A DNA stretch of 64,000 nucleotides from Bactericera cockerelli (GCA_024516035.1 CM044962.1:8617095-8681094), one strand, 5' to 3'; numbered from the stretch's first letter, positions 1 through 11,144 are shown. Made by a program: numbers and translations. Notes: generated by a model not told the origin, from the sequence alone.

Positions 1-190
1 GAAAGCGGAATAATATTCCCTTTAAAAATCAACTAAATAAAATTTAGCGTCTCGAACCGAAGTGAAATAAAAGCCTTATCAATCTAGCTACTGAGGCGAT
101 GCTTTGTTCGATAAAATTAAGAAAGCTGAATAATATTCCCTTTAAAATCAACTAAATTTAGCGTCTCGAACCGAAGTGAAATAAAACTTC
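1..190. repeat. Two direct copies of a ~120-bp unit
   Basis: The block starting gaaagcggaataatattccc at 1 recurs at 121 with small indels, and both copies carry tttagcgtctcgaaccgaag. Between them, 80-105 resembles the tRNA head of SINE family B in minus orientation. No coding potential is seen. Confidence 0.7.
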
Positions 191-670
191 TAATGTTTGT
201 AAGTCTGGCAAATTTTTTCGCTTTTTTTGACAGAGAACAATACGTCGTACTAATAATTGTTAATACATATTGAACACTTTACTATAATAAGACGTATATT
301 TATACAAATATTAAACCACATATATTATGTAAATTTTAAACATGAGAGATCAGTTAGTTTACAAAATAAAAATAAATAAAATAGCGTGTCCTATATAAAG
401 GGCATGCCCTGGCCTGCAGAAATCTCTTTCACCCAACCCTTATAAAAAATATTGCATAGAATACTAAAAGATAATCCCGAAATACCACCGGAGAAAAAGG
501 ATAAATAAAAAACAGTCAAGTGTAGAAGGTGTTATTTTTGTAAAACTTGTCTTGTCTAATTTCCATTAAGTCAGAACCAACAAAAGCACACAATAAATCG
601 AGCGTGCTATATTATAAACTCACAATAATTCGTATACAGTATTATTTTTTTCATTTAAAAAATTAAGAAA
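191..670. other. AT-rich intergenic DNA with one retroelement-tail fragment
   Basis: There is no gene here. A fragment at about 385-445 reads, in minus orientation, as the start of the gggttgggtggaagagatt 3'-tail sequence found complete at 4403 and 52370-52540. I recognise nothing else. Confidence 0.5.
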
Positions 671-884
671 GATAATAATAATAGTAATATCGCCTTATTT
701 ATACTGTCAGATCAGGACTATTAAAGTCCCATTAATCCAGCAGTAAGTCCAAGACATATTATTATGTGGTAAAAATCCCAAATGGGAGGATAACATGTCA
801 TGTCCCAGCTGGGTTTCGAACCCACGACCTCTAGAGTCTTTGGATTCACAGAGTGCCGTCTTTACCACTGAGCTACAGGGACAG
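671..884 (-). mobile_element. SINE family A, full length
   Basis: The tRNA-like head is at the right end, with the A-box-like tagctcagtggtaaag (minus sense) and a B box gggtttcgaaccca at 811-824. The body matches other family A copies (aagttatcctcccatttggg) and the tail is gcagtataaataaggcgata followed by an ATT-rich microsatellite. Full copies are about 200 bp. This is a Pol III-type retroposon and not a functional tRNA gene. Confidence 0.85.
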
Positions 885-1246
885 AGCTTTAATTTTTTTC
901 AAAGCCGATCCGAGTCCATTTTCTGCGCCTCTCAGTGTACATTCTGTCGCGGAGAGTCCATTCTCCAACGCGAACATTCTGTGTTCACGGAAGAATCGGA
1001 TTAGAATAATAAAAAAAACCCGAGAGAGGAAAAAAAAAAAAAAAAAAAATACGACGAAATAATTGGTAATAGCGAGGAGGTTCAAAGAGAATGAGTACAG
1101 AGAGCCTAACCAAAACGACCAGCGAGCAACCAGCCAAGCAGAACAAATAGACGCACTGCAGAGCCAACCGAGAGGGTACCCAGGTCCCAGTGGCGTGGCT
1201 CGAGTCCCGGACGGACAAGATTTTTGGAGCGGATAATCTCAACAAT
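885..1246. other. Non-coding stretch with poly(A) run
   Basis: No gene is recognised. A run of A residues lies at about 1030-1050 and could be the tail of an older retroposon, but no element body could be assigned to it. Confidence 0.4.
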
Positions 1247-1696
1247 AATCAAATTTTATTATATACATTTTGAAACGGAACAGAGCGAAACGGAACGGAA
1301 CAGTCTTAATAAAATGCACTGTTTCTCTCAAAATGTAAACAAACCGAGGAACATCTGTTCCTCCAAAAGGAACCGAGTCCCTGACTCGGTTCCTTTTAGA
1401 GAAACGGAATGTTCTAGCTTCTGATTGGTTCTCATTCTGCGTCTTTTTTATAATGGAATATTAAATGAGAGCGCCAAATTTTGAATCTACATTTTAAAAT
1501 TATTTATGAAATGAGATGAGCTAAGAACCAATCAGAGAAGACCTACACAAATACAGCTGATTACAGAAATTTCACTTCTGTTGATCTCTGAAATGACCCT
1601 GTTATATTTTCTTTATCTTCAACCAATCAAATAGCCCGAACATGTAAAAAATATGTTCATGCTGTTCTGTTTCAAAATGTATAATAAAATTTGATT
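1247..1696. mobile_element. Non-autonomous TIR element (~450 bp)
   Basis: The ends are inverted repeats of about 35 bp. Bases 1247-1283 (aatcaaattttattatatac...) match the reverse complement of 1662-1696 with a 2-bp indel and one mismatch. There is no transposase ORF. An internal 15-bp perfect hairpin lies at 1365-1397. It looks like a MITE, superfamily unknown. Confidence 0.75.
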
Positions 1697-2499
1697 AAGG
1701 TACAGCCGACCTAAAAGGTAGCTAGTACTTACTTGGCGGGAAACTAAGCTATGGAGAACTGTGGCTTATTCCTAAGCCATCTCAATGCCTTGTCACGTTA
1801 GCAAACTGATAACAGATTTCCAATATGGCTACCATTATAACCATTATTACCTTAGTATACAATTGGAATACATTTGAAATTCGAACATTTTAAACTATTT
1901 GAAATAAAATATTTCATTGAGATCTTCTGGGACTGGACATGCGCCCACAATGCTTGCGGCGTTGCCCTTCTGTATCTCAATGCTGATTCTCTGATATAGG
2001 TACTGTCCAGCCATCTTCATTCCAGATTTATCTACCAACATTGCTCCTATTTCTTGAACAAAACGCATTATTACCTTCAGATGCGACTACCCCACACAAA
2101 GGGGACAGTCCTCTTGTTTTGAGGGGATCTTAAACTTAATCCTGTTATGTTTCAGCCTAAAGAGACTCCAATCAAAACACCCACCCACCACTCATCACTG
2201 CCGAATCTCTTTACCACAATCATGTTGACGAAAACATCAGTGACGAAGTGTTGTGATCGAGCTGGTTCAGATATAAAAGTGAGAAGTTGCTGCCAATCAG
2301 ACCAGAGATGACTTGAAGTAAGTAACCGTCAGTGGCGGAGCTCAAGCAACCAGTGCAGGACACCAGTGGCGAACTGGGGGCACTGTGGCGATCAGGGTGA
2401 AACACCAACAAACAAAAACCAAATCAAGAAAATGAAGCAGTGTCTCCTATTTGCATAGGCTCAAGTCTTATTATTATTATCATTATTATTAAACATATT
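1697..2499. other. Unannotated intergenic DNA
   Basis: There is no recognisable gene, RNA or repeat family in about 800 bp. The short open frames here have no familiar motif and no codon signal. Confidence 0.4.
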
Positions 2500-2632
2500 A
2501 GATCAAGTTTTATCTACATAGAATATATACATACATAGAAATTGAGATTGATAAAACAAAACTTGATCAAGGGCGGTGCTGATGCCAACGGCATTCTCTT
2601 CCGCACCACCCTTGATAAAAAAAAGTAAAGTA
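2500..2632 (-). repeat. Dispersed repeat with conserved gcaccgcccttgatcaag motif
   Basis: In minus sense this reads agaatgccgttggcatcagc, then gcaccgcccttgatcaagtt and a T/A-rich tail. The same block recurs at 10665-10785 and 14905-14985, so it is a dispersed family, probably the 3' end of a retroelement. The parent element is not identified. Confidence 0.65.
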
Positions 2633-2718
2633 AAGTCTTAGCCTGAGTTGGGAAAACTAAAAGGGACTAGCAAGTCTGGTTAGTCGAGAAACCCACTAAA
2701 ATAAAATATTGAATAATG

Positions 2719-3212
2719 AAGCATACATACCTACATATTTGTGTTAATGACAATGTGATATCACAATTATACTTAAACTGGCTTTACTAATAAATATGTT
2801 TGACTTGGGACTTGAACCACCGACCTCCAGATTGCAAGTCTGCCGCCTTAACGATCAAGCTACTGAGATCACAAACATAATAATGAAACATACATACATA
2901 TTTGTGTTAATCACGATGTGATATCATAATTACACTCAAACTAGCTTTACTTATAAATTTGCTTGACTTGGGACTTGAACCACCAACCTACAGATTGCAA
3001 GTCTGCCGCCCTAACGAACAAGCTACTGAGGTGATATTATACATAATAATGAAACATACATACATATTTGTGTCAATCACAATGTGACATCACAATTAAA
3101 CTCAAACTTGCTTTACTAATATAAATTTGCTTGACTTGTGACTTGAACCACCGACCTCCAGATTGCAAGTCTGCAAGCTGCAAGCCTTATCGAACAAGCT
3201 ATTGAGGTCGGT
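2719..3212 (-). mobile_element. SINE family B, three tandem copies
   Basis: Three head-to-tail copies of about 165 bp (about 2719-2880, 2884-3045, 3049-3212) each read, in minus sense, as a tRNA-like head (agtagctt-gat-...-gcggcagacttgcaa, ggttcaagtcc B box), an aagcaa-rich middle and a gtgatatcaca...acacaaatatg tail. The repetition of the whole unit suggests unequal exchange or tandem amplification. Confidence 0.85.
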
Positions 3213-3283
3213 AGAAAAAATTGAATAAAATAAAATATTGATAACCTTTATTCCATATTCACATGTTCTCGAGATATTAATAA

Positions 3284-3476
3284 TAAAAATATCGCCTTAT
3301 TTAAACTGCCCGATTAGGACTATAAAGTCCCATTATTCCAGCAGTAAGCCCAAGACATATTATTATGTGGTAAAAATCCCATGTGGGAGGATAACTTGTC
3401 ATGCCCGGCTGGGTTTCGCGACCTCTGGAATCTCTACATTCACAGAGTGCCGCCTTTACCACTGAACTATCGGGCC
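3284..3476 (-). mobile_element. SINE family A copy
   Basis: It has the same tail (atatcgccttattta...) and body as the copy at 671-884. The B box is partly deleted (ggctgggtttcgcgacctc), so this copy is unlikely to be transcribable. Confidence 0.85.
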
Positions 3477-3844
3477 ATTATTAGAGTCCCTCATTTTTTG
3501 CACACCCTGTATAAGCTCCTCTCGCGTCTTAGACTTAATTACACGCAAGAGCGGTGACAACAGCAGAAAGCGAACCAGCCAGCCCGTAACGGCCGAAGCA
3601 CTGCACACCGGTGGAAGACAACACACATACCGGGGAGGACTCCAGCGCGACCCAGCTAACCAGAGAGAGAGCACCATCCGGATGAGCTTTAGCCTCATGT
3701 CGGATCAGTGGAGCTTAAATTTTAGCCGCAGCCTCTTCGGTTCTCAGTCTCACTTCTTTTTTTTAAATAAGACATCTACAATTCTACATTCTAGGTGCAC
3801 GTGAAGTGTATATTATAGAGCAATGACTGATCCTCTCATAATAA
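3477..3844. other. Unannotated stretch
   Basis: No recognised gene. A moderately GC-rich patch at about 3530-3700 has open frames but no known motif and no match to other repeats in the window. Confidence 0.4.
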
Positions 3845-4022
3845 TGATATCGCCTTATTTATACTGCCCGATTAGGACTATTTAGTCCCATTATTCCAGC
3901 AGTAAACCAAGACGTAATTTTAGGTGGTAAAAATTCCAAATGGGAGGATAACTTGTCATGCCACGGCTGGGCATATAGTCTTTATTGGAAGGTAACCACA
4001 AGGCGAGGTTAATGCTCAAAGT
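3845..4022 (-). mobile_element. Truncated SINE A abutting a SINE H fragment
   Basis: Bases 3845-3970 are the family A tail and body in minus orientation, lacking the tRNA head. They run directly into 3978-4022 (ggaaggtaaccac...gcgaggttaatgctcaaag), which is the 3' part of family H. The junction indicates insertion or recombination between SINEs. Confidence 0.75.
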
Positions 4023-4402
4023 AATTTGATTGCAGATATTTCCAAGGGACACTGTCTTTCTAATATTAGAAATTTCTCGCAAGTAAAATCTCTTCCAGTG
4101 CACTTGAAAAAGGGAAAGTTTCCATCACACTCGCGCTATTACCCTGTTGAATGGAACGAGGTGTACTATGTACATAAGTTCAAGGAGGTAAGAACGTACG
4201 TGAGCTTGATTCTCCAGATGCCCTATGGAGAATTCTCCAGTTCCAGCAAAATATTTAAGATATCATTTGAAATGTTTCCAAAGATTTGGGTTCTTTTGAC
4301 CGAGGAGGATTCAGTGACTAAAATTGAACATAAAGTTCCTGCCTCGGGTTTAATTTAATTATAATTTTATTTTTTTAATACTTGATAATCTAGATAGGGA
4401 AA
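4023..4402. other. Open stretch without recognised product
   Basis: An open frame of about 110 codons on the plus strand (4026-4358) has no domain I recognise. It directly precedes a retroelement 3' tail and may be degraded retroelement sequence. Confidence 0.25.
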
Positions 4403-4610
4403 CTTTAAGGGTTGGGTGGAAGAGATTGACATAGGCAATAACCCCGCTCTTTATAGTTAGGACATATTATGTATATATTTTGTTTGTTTTTTTTTTCTGG
4501 TTCATATTATTATTATTGTCAATTTTATATTTAATGTTTACTATTATTTGTCTGTATATATTATGTTCTACTAATAAAGAGTTTCTAAATAAATAAATAA
4601 AATAAATAAG
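4403..4610 (+). mobile_element. Retroelement 3' tail (gggttgggtggaagagatt family)
   Basis: It starts gggttgggtggaagagattg, contains caataaccccgctcttta, has an AATAAA-like signal (actaataaagag) and ends in (aataaata)n. Copies of the same tail occur at 6053 (plus), 52370-52540 (minus, with poly(A)) and about 385 (minus). The layout is that of 5'-truncated LINE insertions; the parent LINE is not in this window. Confidence 0.6.
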
Positions 4611-4710
4611 GTGGCCTCTGGAACGGAAGAGGCGAGAATCTGTCTTGTAGGTTTTGTTAAGCAACCATCATCCTGGACAGAGAAGAGTATTGAACTTACA
4701 GACCGTTTGA

Positions 4711-4719
4711 ATGAGAGCG

Positions 4720-4766
<47 letters not shown>

Positions 4767-4951
4767 AGAAGGAGAGAGAGAGAGAGAGAGAAAGATAGAG
4801 AGAGAGAGAGAGAAAGAAAGAGAGAGAGGGGAGAAATGAAATAATTATTTCACGTAACGAACAAACAATTACAAGAACTTAGAGTAAGGAGAGTACAGAG
4901 ACTTTGAAGTGAGAGAGAGAATGGGAGGGGGCAATGTAGAGAGATACATAA

Positions 4952-5041
<90 letters not shown>
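4711..5041. repeat. (GA)n microsatellite clusters
   Basis: There are long GA/GAGA runs at about 4711-4835 and 4908-5041. The open reading frames across them are simple-sequence artefacts. Confidence 0.95.
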
Positions 5042-5048
<7 letters not shown>

Positions 5049-5189
5049 TCACGAGAGACACGGAGAACTGAACTGGTAAATACAATACTTTCCTTATTAT
5101 AGGATAAGGAAAGTAAAAATATTAAAAACCGGATGATCCCGGAGTCATGAACCTGTTAGTACACCTACAGTTGAGTTTCCTACAAAAAT

Positions 5190-5396
5190 ACTGTTCCCTC
5201 CGAACATGTGAGGCTGAGATATCTGGCCCTACACAAGCTGGATGAGGCGAATGTGGGTAGCTGTGTGATTCCCAATGAATGGAGGGTAAAACCTTCATGC
5301 CAACATCACAAAGTCTTCTACCCGCTGAAAGTTACTTAACTTCGGTGATTCTACGAGAACCGGTGCATTCAATGCGCCATCGACGCTGGCCTCTCT
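5190..5396. mobile_element. 5S-rRNA-derived SINE (minus) joined to a central-domain fragment (plus)
   Basis: Read on the minus strand, 5337-5396 gives a 5S-rRNA-like segment (gcaccggttctcgtagaatc then accgaagttaag). The left half, 5190-5295, carries the shared SINE central domain in plus orientation (gtgggtagctgtgtgattcc, aatggagggtaaaacc). The head-to-head arrangement shows rearrangement between two members of the modular SINE group. Confidence 0.65.
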
Positions 5397-5676
5397 CTAT
5401 TTTACTCTCTCTTAATTCATTGACACTTCAGCGCTTTATACAGAAAAGCAGTCAAGCGGGAAACGATTTTCTCTCTCTCTCTCTTCTTCCAGCTACTCAC
5501 TGATTACAGAGTTCATTGACCTCCGGAAAATGGTGGGTCCAGTGTTGTCAACACGATATTCTGGTAGACATTCAGGACACAGTGTTGCCGTACTGTGATC
5601 GAGACCAAAAATTTGATCATTCTAAAGGTTTCATCATTGGACCTTGTTATTACAATACATTGAAACAATACACCAA

Positions 5677-5816
5677 CCTCAGTAGCTTGATCGATAAGGC
5701 GGCGGACTTGTAACGTGGAGGTCGGTGGTTCAAGTCCCGGTTTCAGCGTAGATTTAGTAAAGCGAGTTTAAGTAGTTGTGATATTACGAAAGTGATTAAC
5801 ACAAGTATGATAAAAC
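5677..5816 (+). mobile_element. SINE family B copy
   Basis: The head reads cctcagtagcttgatcgata and aggcggcggacttgtaac, the B box region is ggtggttcaagtcccggttt, and the tail is gtgatattacgaaagtgatt-aacacaagtatgat. A single well-preserved copy. Confidence 0.85.
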
Positions 5817-5851
5817 TTTAATTTAAACATTGAAACAATACTTTCAATTTA

Positions 5852-5996
5852 GGTGCTGGGGCAAACGCACCCTTAATTACAAAGAACTGTAAACAAATTT
5901 TAAATACATTTTTCTTTTTCGACTCTAGGAACCCGCGATCTTCCGCATGGCAGGCGACTACCTTACTACTGAGCTAATCTCGCACTCATATACCGT
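5852..5996 (-). mobile_element. SINE family E fragment
   Basis: In minus sense it reads tgagctcagtag-taaggtagtcgcc, then tgccatgcggaagatcgcgg, and continues to a partial match of the acctaa-type family E body seen at 17412-17712. The 3' half is missing. Confidence 0.6.
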
Positions 5997-6052
5997 CGTA
6001 TAGGCTTTTTGCATTTTACTTAACCTTTACCACTCGACTGACTCGTCCACCA

Positions 6053-6213
6053 AAGAGTTGGGTGGAAGAGATTGCCAAAGGCAATAACCCCGCCCTTTAG
6101 TTACTCGTATTATGTATATATTTATTTATTTTTTCTCTTTTTACTTCTCTTATATTGTACATTAATTTGTAATTATCTGTGCTGTATATAATATTTTTTT
6201 ATATATTTATATA
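6053..6213 (+). mobile_element. Retroelement 3' tail, interrupted by the fold-back element
   Basis: It matches the tail at 4403 (gggtggaagagattgccaaa, caataaccccgccctttag). It is cut at 6213, where the fold-back element begins. A possible continuation with AATAAA and (aaataaat)n ends near 8245. Confidence 0.5.
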
Positions 6214-7866
6214 CAGGGTGTCCCACCAAACTTGGACACCTCAAATTACTCGGCCCCTGAAAGAGTTTTTGAAAAATAAAAAAATCTGGGGTACATGTGC
6301 TAATTATGCGGTTTCAGTTATGAAATTTTTTTTATACAGGGTGGTTCAAAAGTCAGAAATTGAGGTGTCAACTTTCGATTTTTAAATGGATCGACCTGAA
6401 TTTTATTTGATAATTTTACTTCTAAATGATTTCTGAGTACTTTTTTAAACAAAAATATTACATACAGTGTGGTTTTTTTTCGACCAATTTTTTTTCTAAA
6501 TCTTGAATAACTCAAGTTCGGTTAATTTTTTCGATAACAAGAATAGAATGTGTTTGAGTAATGAATACACGCACTTTCAATTGGCATCAAAAAATTTTAT
6601 ACAGGGTGGTTCACAAGTGAAATAATGACTTGATTTTTTTTAAATCCGATTTTTTTTAATTTTTTATTTAGGATTAATAATTCTCGTCTAATTTTACACA
6701 CTTTTCGTTAGTCATATCGAAAAACAAAACTAAAGTGTTGTACAGGGTGAGACATAATTTTTTTGTAACACCCTGTATATGGGCAGTCAAAGAGACGCAA
6801 AATTCAATATAAAGACTAAATATGCAAGAAAAACTTTGATTTTTAATTAAACTAAAAAGTTATGGTGTTTTAACTAATATTGTCGCATGGACCACCCTGT
6901 AGATATTTTCTTAAACCATCATATGGGTAGTCGAAACTGTCTAAAATTCAACGAGGAGTCCAAATCTGAAAGAAAAAAAATGAATTCAAAAAGCCATGCT
7001 CAATTTTGTGTCTACACCTACCTACTTTTTATTTCAAGTTTTAAAATCATTCAGTGTGGACACCAAATTGAAAATGGCTTCAAATTCGTGTTTTTTACTT
7101 GTTTTTCCCACATTATTCGAAGTGTTCGTTAAATTTTATACAACTTAGAGTACCTACATGATAGTTTAAGAAAATATCTACAGGGTGGTCCATGCGACAA
7201 TATTAGTTAAAACACCATAACTTTTTAGTTTAATTAAAAATCAAAGTTTTTCTTGCATATTTAGTCTTTATATTTAATTTTGCGTCTCTTTGAATGCCCA
7301 TATGCAGGGTGTTACAAAAAAATTATGTCTCACCCAGTACAACACTTTAGTTTTGTTTTTCGATATGACTAACGAAAAATGTGTAAAATTAGACGAGAAT
7401 TATTAATCCTAAATAAAAAATTAAAAAAACTCGGTTTTAAAAAAAATCAAGTCATTATTTCAGTTGTGAACCACCCTGTATAAAAATTTTTGATGCCGAT
7501 TGAAAGTGCGTGTATTCATTACACAAACACATTCTATTCTTGTTATCGAAAAAATTAACCGAACTTTAGTTATTCAAGATTTAGAAAAAAAATTGGTCGA
7601 AAAAAAACCACCCTGTATGTAATATTTTTGTTTAAAAAAGTACTCAGGAATCATTTAGAAGTAAAATTATTAAATAAAATTCAGGTCGATCCATTTAAAA
7701 ATCGAAAGTTGACACCTCAATTTCTGACTTTTGAACCACCCTGTATAAAAAAAATTTCATAACTGAAACCGCATAATTAGCACATGTACCCTAGATTTTT
7801 TTATTTTTCAAAAACTCTTTCAGGGGCCGAGTAATTTGAGGTGTCCAAGTTTGGTGGGACACCCTG
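6214..7866. mobile_element. 1.65-kb fold-back element with ~709-bp inverted arms
   Basis: The left arm (6214 to about 6922) is the reverse complement of the right arm (about 7158-7866) with few mismatches. The ends read cagggtgtcccaccaaactt and its complement, and are flanked by TATA on both sides (6210-6213 and 7867-7870), a likely target duplication. The spacer is about 235 bp. The arms contain further cagggtg/caccctg motifs (near 6337, 6599, 6745, 6768, 6894). There is no transposase. Confidence 0.9.
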
Positions 7867-7870
7867 TATA

Positions 7871-8890
7871 TGTAAAATATATTTATTTTATTGTCTCTCT
7901 AATATTGGAAATTATAATTTATTAAAAATTATTACATTAATTTTAATCTTCAAACCCATTTGTCTAAATTTGAAACACATCACCACATCCATCTTCAACT
8001 TTATACCTCCTCAACTTGTATCTTGACACTCTCCATCTGAGAGAAACAGCACGAATCAAAGCGACTTGTACTTTAGTTTTAACCCAACCAACAATTCTGT
8101 TGTAAGGTTTTGTCCACTTGTCGGATAATGTGTTTACCATCTTTTTCAGGAAGTTATCGAATTCGTAGTGAAGGGCACCATCCACACGTAGTTGTATATA
8201 ATATGTCCAATTAATAAAGTGTGAATAAATAAATAAAATAAATTGAGCTCATCCCTGTTCATCACTAACATCCTATTGAGACGACTCATTATTTTTATGG
8301 CTTATCAAAGCGAATCAAGTGGTTGTAATAGTGACTTTAAAAAACAAGTTTCATACCTTTCACAAAATCGAAATCGTGTAGCCATAAAAAAAAAAGAATT
8401 AAATAAGCCTCATTGAAACAAATAATAATGAGCGTAAAATTTTATTCACAAACATAATAAACATACATATATACAATAATAATTAAAAGAACAAAATTGT
8501 AATTAGAATAAATTTTATTCGAATAACAATTATTCAGTTTTAAATTAGCACCAAGATTCAGGCCATAAAATGATTAATTATTTTTTTTCTTCAAAAATGA
8601 GGAAAAGATTCACTTCAATTTCAATTTGGTTTGGAAATTTCACAGAAACAATTTACGAGTCAAGTTGTTCGAGTAGTTCTGATGGGTTTTAATTACTATA
8701 AATGGTTTCAAAAAGAGAATTTGCTCTAAGGCAGGATCGAAAATATGGGGAGAATTGTAGTATGAAGTAGTTAAGTTTTGAAACGAACATCCGTACCTCC
8801 CTCCCTGCCTGCTTACCCGGCACTAACCGATAGTACCGAAAGCATCGAAAATCTGTTTTAATATCTGAAAGCTATCAGACTCTACAATAT
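7871..8890. other. AT-rich intergenic DNA
   Basis: Nothing certain. A minus-strand open frame of 73 codons (7964-8185) is not recognised. An AATAAA-bearing tail ending in (aaataaat)n at about 8190-8245 looks like a retroelement end. The remainder to 8890 has no identifiable feature. Confidence 0.35.
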
Positions 8891-8894
8891 GATG

Positions 8895-9055
8895 ATTCCA
8901 GGTAGCGTGGGGATCCGTTAGTTCGAATCTCACCCAGTGCATGAATTTTTCCTCATTAATTTGAGTTTGTGACCACAAAATAATGAGACTCTGAGGGTTA
9001 AGTGGTGGAAAATGCTTTGAGCATTAACCTCGCCTGGTGGTTACCTTCCAATTGA
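8895..9055 (+). mobile_element. SINE family H copy
   Basis: The partial tRNA-like head (ccaggtagcgtggggatcc, gttcgaatctcacc B box) is followed by the body cctcattaatttgagtttgt and the tail ttgagcattaacctcgcctg-gtggttaccttcca. The same order is seen in minus orientation at 10100-10308. Confidence 0.75.
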
Positions 9056-9346
9056 GATTGTTATTAGTATGTATCTCCGCTGATATGGGATCGGTCCTGT
9101 TTCCGACTAAAAAGGAAGATTTAAATCATACGCCAACTTAACTGTCATTTCACTTGAGAATAATAAAATAAATACCTCCTTAATTTCATAATTAAAATAA
9201 CTTGAATCTCATGTACATATATGTTAAGGGCAACGGCGGGAACTACCATAATAAATAATACCTATTGGTTCAAGCGCCTGGTAAATAATATTAGAAAAGA
9301 AACTGAATAAAAAAATCGTTTACAGGATCCGCTGGTGGCTTAGACT

Positions 9347-9542
9347 GGTATGCAGAGAGGTTTTTTTTATTCCTATAGGGTTCAGTGTAGGGTGGTCCCG
9401 AGCTTGCTATAGGGAATACTTCGATCTTGACCATTATTTATTAAAGAAACATCTGAATGCGCATGCGCACAGGAGCTTCAAACAAACGTCTCTGCATAAC
9501 AAAATCGGCTCAAGGGACAAATGACCCAAGCATCCCTACAGT
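9347..9542. mobile_element. MITE family F, right end truncated
   Basis: The left terminus ggtatgcagag is intact and the interior (agggtggtcccgagcttgct, catccctacagt) matches copies at 47374, 52928 and 56696. The right terminus ctctgcatacc is missing. Confidence 0.75.
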
Positions 9543-10099
9543 TTCAAGTTTCAAATTCGAAAATATTGTTTCAAAATGGTTAATAATCAATGGCAGACCC
9601 TGTATGAGCCAGTATTTTAAGTTCAATTTATTATGTACTTTTTAAGAAAACAATTTTTTTATATTTTTTCTGGAGCCAAAGAGGATTTCTTATACGTGAT
9701 GAATAATTAAATTAACGAGACACAACGAAAAACTTTATGATTCGTCTCCAGATATTTGGATATACCTAAGTATCGATTATTTACACGGCGATCATCATGA
9801 TTTTTTATACACTATATCGAGACTTTGAACATATACATAAATGTATAATTATGTAGAGCGGAATCAAATTACCCACTAGACAAATTGGTATTTATTTTTA
9901 AAATTAGAGCTGTGATTCTAATAATTTAATTTAATATAATTTTTTTTTTAATTTTTTAATTTATTCTTTACTGACGGGTCAAGCCCAATGTACATTGATT
10001 ACATAGAACAATATAAAATTAATACAAATAAGAAAACAAAGTAAGAAAATTTAAGAAGGCAAGTAAAATATCACAGTTTAAACGTGGATAATAATAACA
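9543..10099. other. AT-rich intergenic DNA
   Basis: No gene or named repeat is recognised. T- and A-rich runs are frequent. Confidence 0.4.
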
Positions 10100-10308
10100 C
10101 TCTTAAGTGGAAAGTAACCACCACGCGAGGTTAATTCTCAAAGCATTTTCTGCCACCTAACCCTCACAGTCTTATTATTATGTGGTCAAAAACTTAAATT
10201 AATGAGGAAAAATTCATGCACTGGATGGGATTCGAACTAACGGATCAATACGCTACCTGGATTACCAGACTAGCGCGTTAACCACTTGACTACCAGTGCA
10301 AGGTAGAG
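10100..10308 (-). mobile_element. SINE family H, full length
   Basis: In minus sense it reads tRNA-like head (cactggtagtcaagtggtta, then gttcgaatcccatcc B box), cctcattaatttaagttttt, and the tail gctttgagaattaacctcgc. It is the best-preserved family H copy in the window. Confidence 0.8.
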
Positions 10309-10409
10309 CTCCAGTGGTCTCTGGATGAGAAGTGAAAAAATAAACAATTCGCAAATAATTTTCAAACTAACCTAAATGAAATTCAAGTGTTCCATAATAA
10401 TTACAGTGA

Positions 10410-10658
10410 GTAGTCACCGTGGCCGAGTGAGCTAGCGCGCTAGACATTGCACCCATGGTGATCTGGGTTCGAACACCCGCGGGGCAGGATTTTTTCTGCT
10501 CTGTACTTGGATGTTCGGGGTCCACTCATACCTCGTGAGGAAGTAGCTGCTATAATGTGAGCAGCGACCAGTGGCGGAATTATAGGCAAACATAAAATAT
10601 TAGGATAACAAAGATAAGGTAAAGTCCTATAATTCTGCGCTGCCCACTAAAAAAAACA
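10410..10658 (+). mobile_element. SINE family C, full length
   Basis: The tRNA-like head reads agtcaccgtggccgagtgag, then gggttcgaacacccgcgggg. The body is tttctgctctgtacttggat and ccactcatacctcgtgagga. The tail is gcagcgaccagtggcggaat ... tcctataattctgcgctgcc. The consensus tail continues into ccactaaaaattgtgataca in other copies. Confidence 0.85.
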
Positions 10659-10664
10659 CAGGAA

Positions 10665-10785
10665 AGAAAATGCCGTTGGCATTAGCACCGCCCTTGATCA
10701 AGTTTTGTTTTATTAATCTCAATTTCTATGTATATTCTAATGTAAATAAAACTTGATCTAATAATAATAATAATAATAATGTGTT
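10665..10785 (+). repeat. Dispersed repeat with gcaccgcccttgatcaag motif
   Basis: This is a plus-oriented copy of the block at 2500-2632 (minus). It begins directly after the SINE C copy and ends in an (aat)n microsatellite. Confidence 0.65.
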
Positions 10786-11000
10786 TCTTTGTGTTATTGT
10801 ATCACAATATTAGTGGGTAGCGCAGAGACTTTTCCGTATCTTTAATATCCTAATAACTTATTTTTGCCTATAATTCCGCCACTGGTCGCTGCTAACATTA
10901 AAGCAGCTACTCATATTTCCTCACGAGGTATAACTTGATCTAATATGTTTAATAATAAAAATTGTGATACAATAACACAAAAGAAACACATTTATTTTTT
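10778..11000 (-). mobile_element. Rearranged SINE family C tail
   Basis: In minus orientation it shows tgtttctttgtgttattgta, ctataattccgccactggtc and cctcacgaggtat. It lacks a tRNA head, and an inverted duplicate of its own end follows (aattgtgatacaataacaca near 10960). Confidence 0.7.
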
Positions 11001-11144
11001 ATTTATTTATAATAATTACAGTGATCCTGTCCATTAACAGGTAATCCTACTTCTAAAGCCGTTTAGCAGTAACCAGACACTGGCCGAAAATAGAGCAACT
11101 CGAACCAATTGGTTTTTCCCACACATCACCTGACCTGACGACTC

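Noticed and set aside
4026..4358. 110-codon open frame as a gene
   Set aside because: No domain, no coding composition and adjacency to a retroelement tail; kept only as an unannotated stretch.
4611..5085. Open frames rich in RERERE or SLSLSL
   Set aside because: Translations of (GA)n microsatellites.
7964..8185. Minus-strand 73-codon frame next to the fold-back element
   Set aside because: Looks mildly protein-like but has no motif I can name and no splice or start context.
10410..10500. Functional tRNA genes (here and at ~18185, 25310-25385, 41733, 52704)
   Set aside because: A and B boxes are present, but the acceptor stem does not close and each is followed by a shared SINE body; they are SINE heads.
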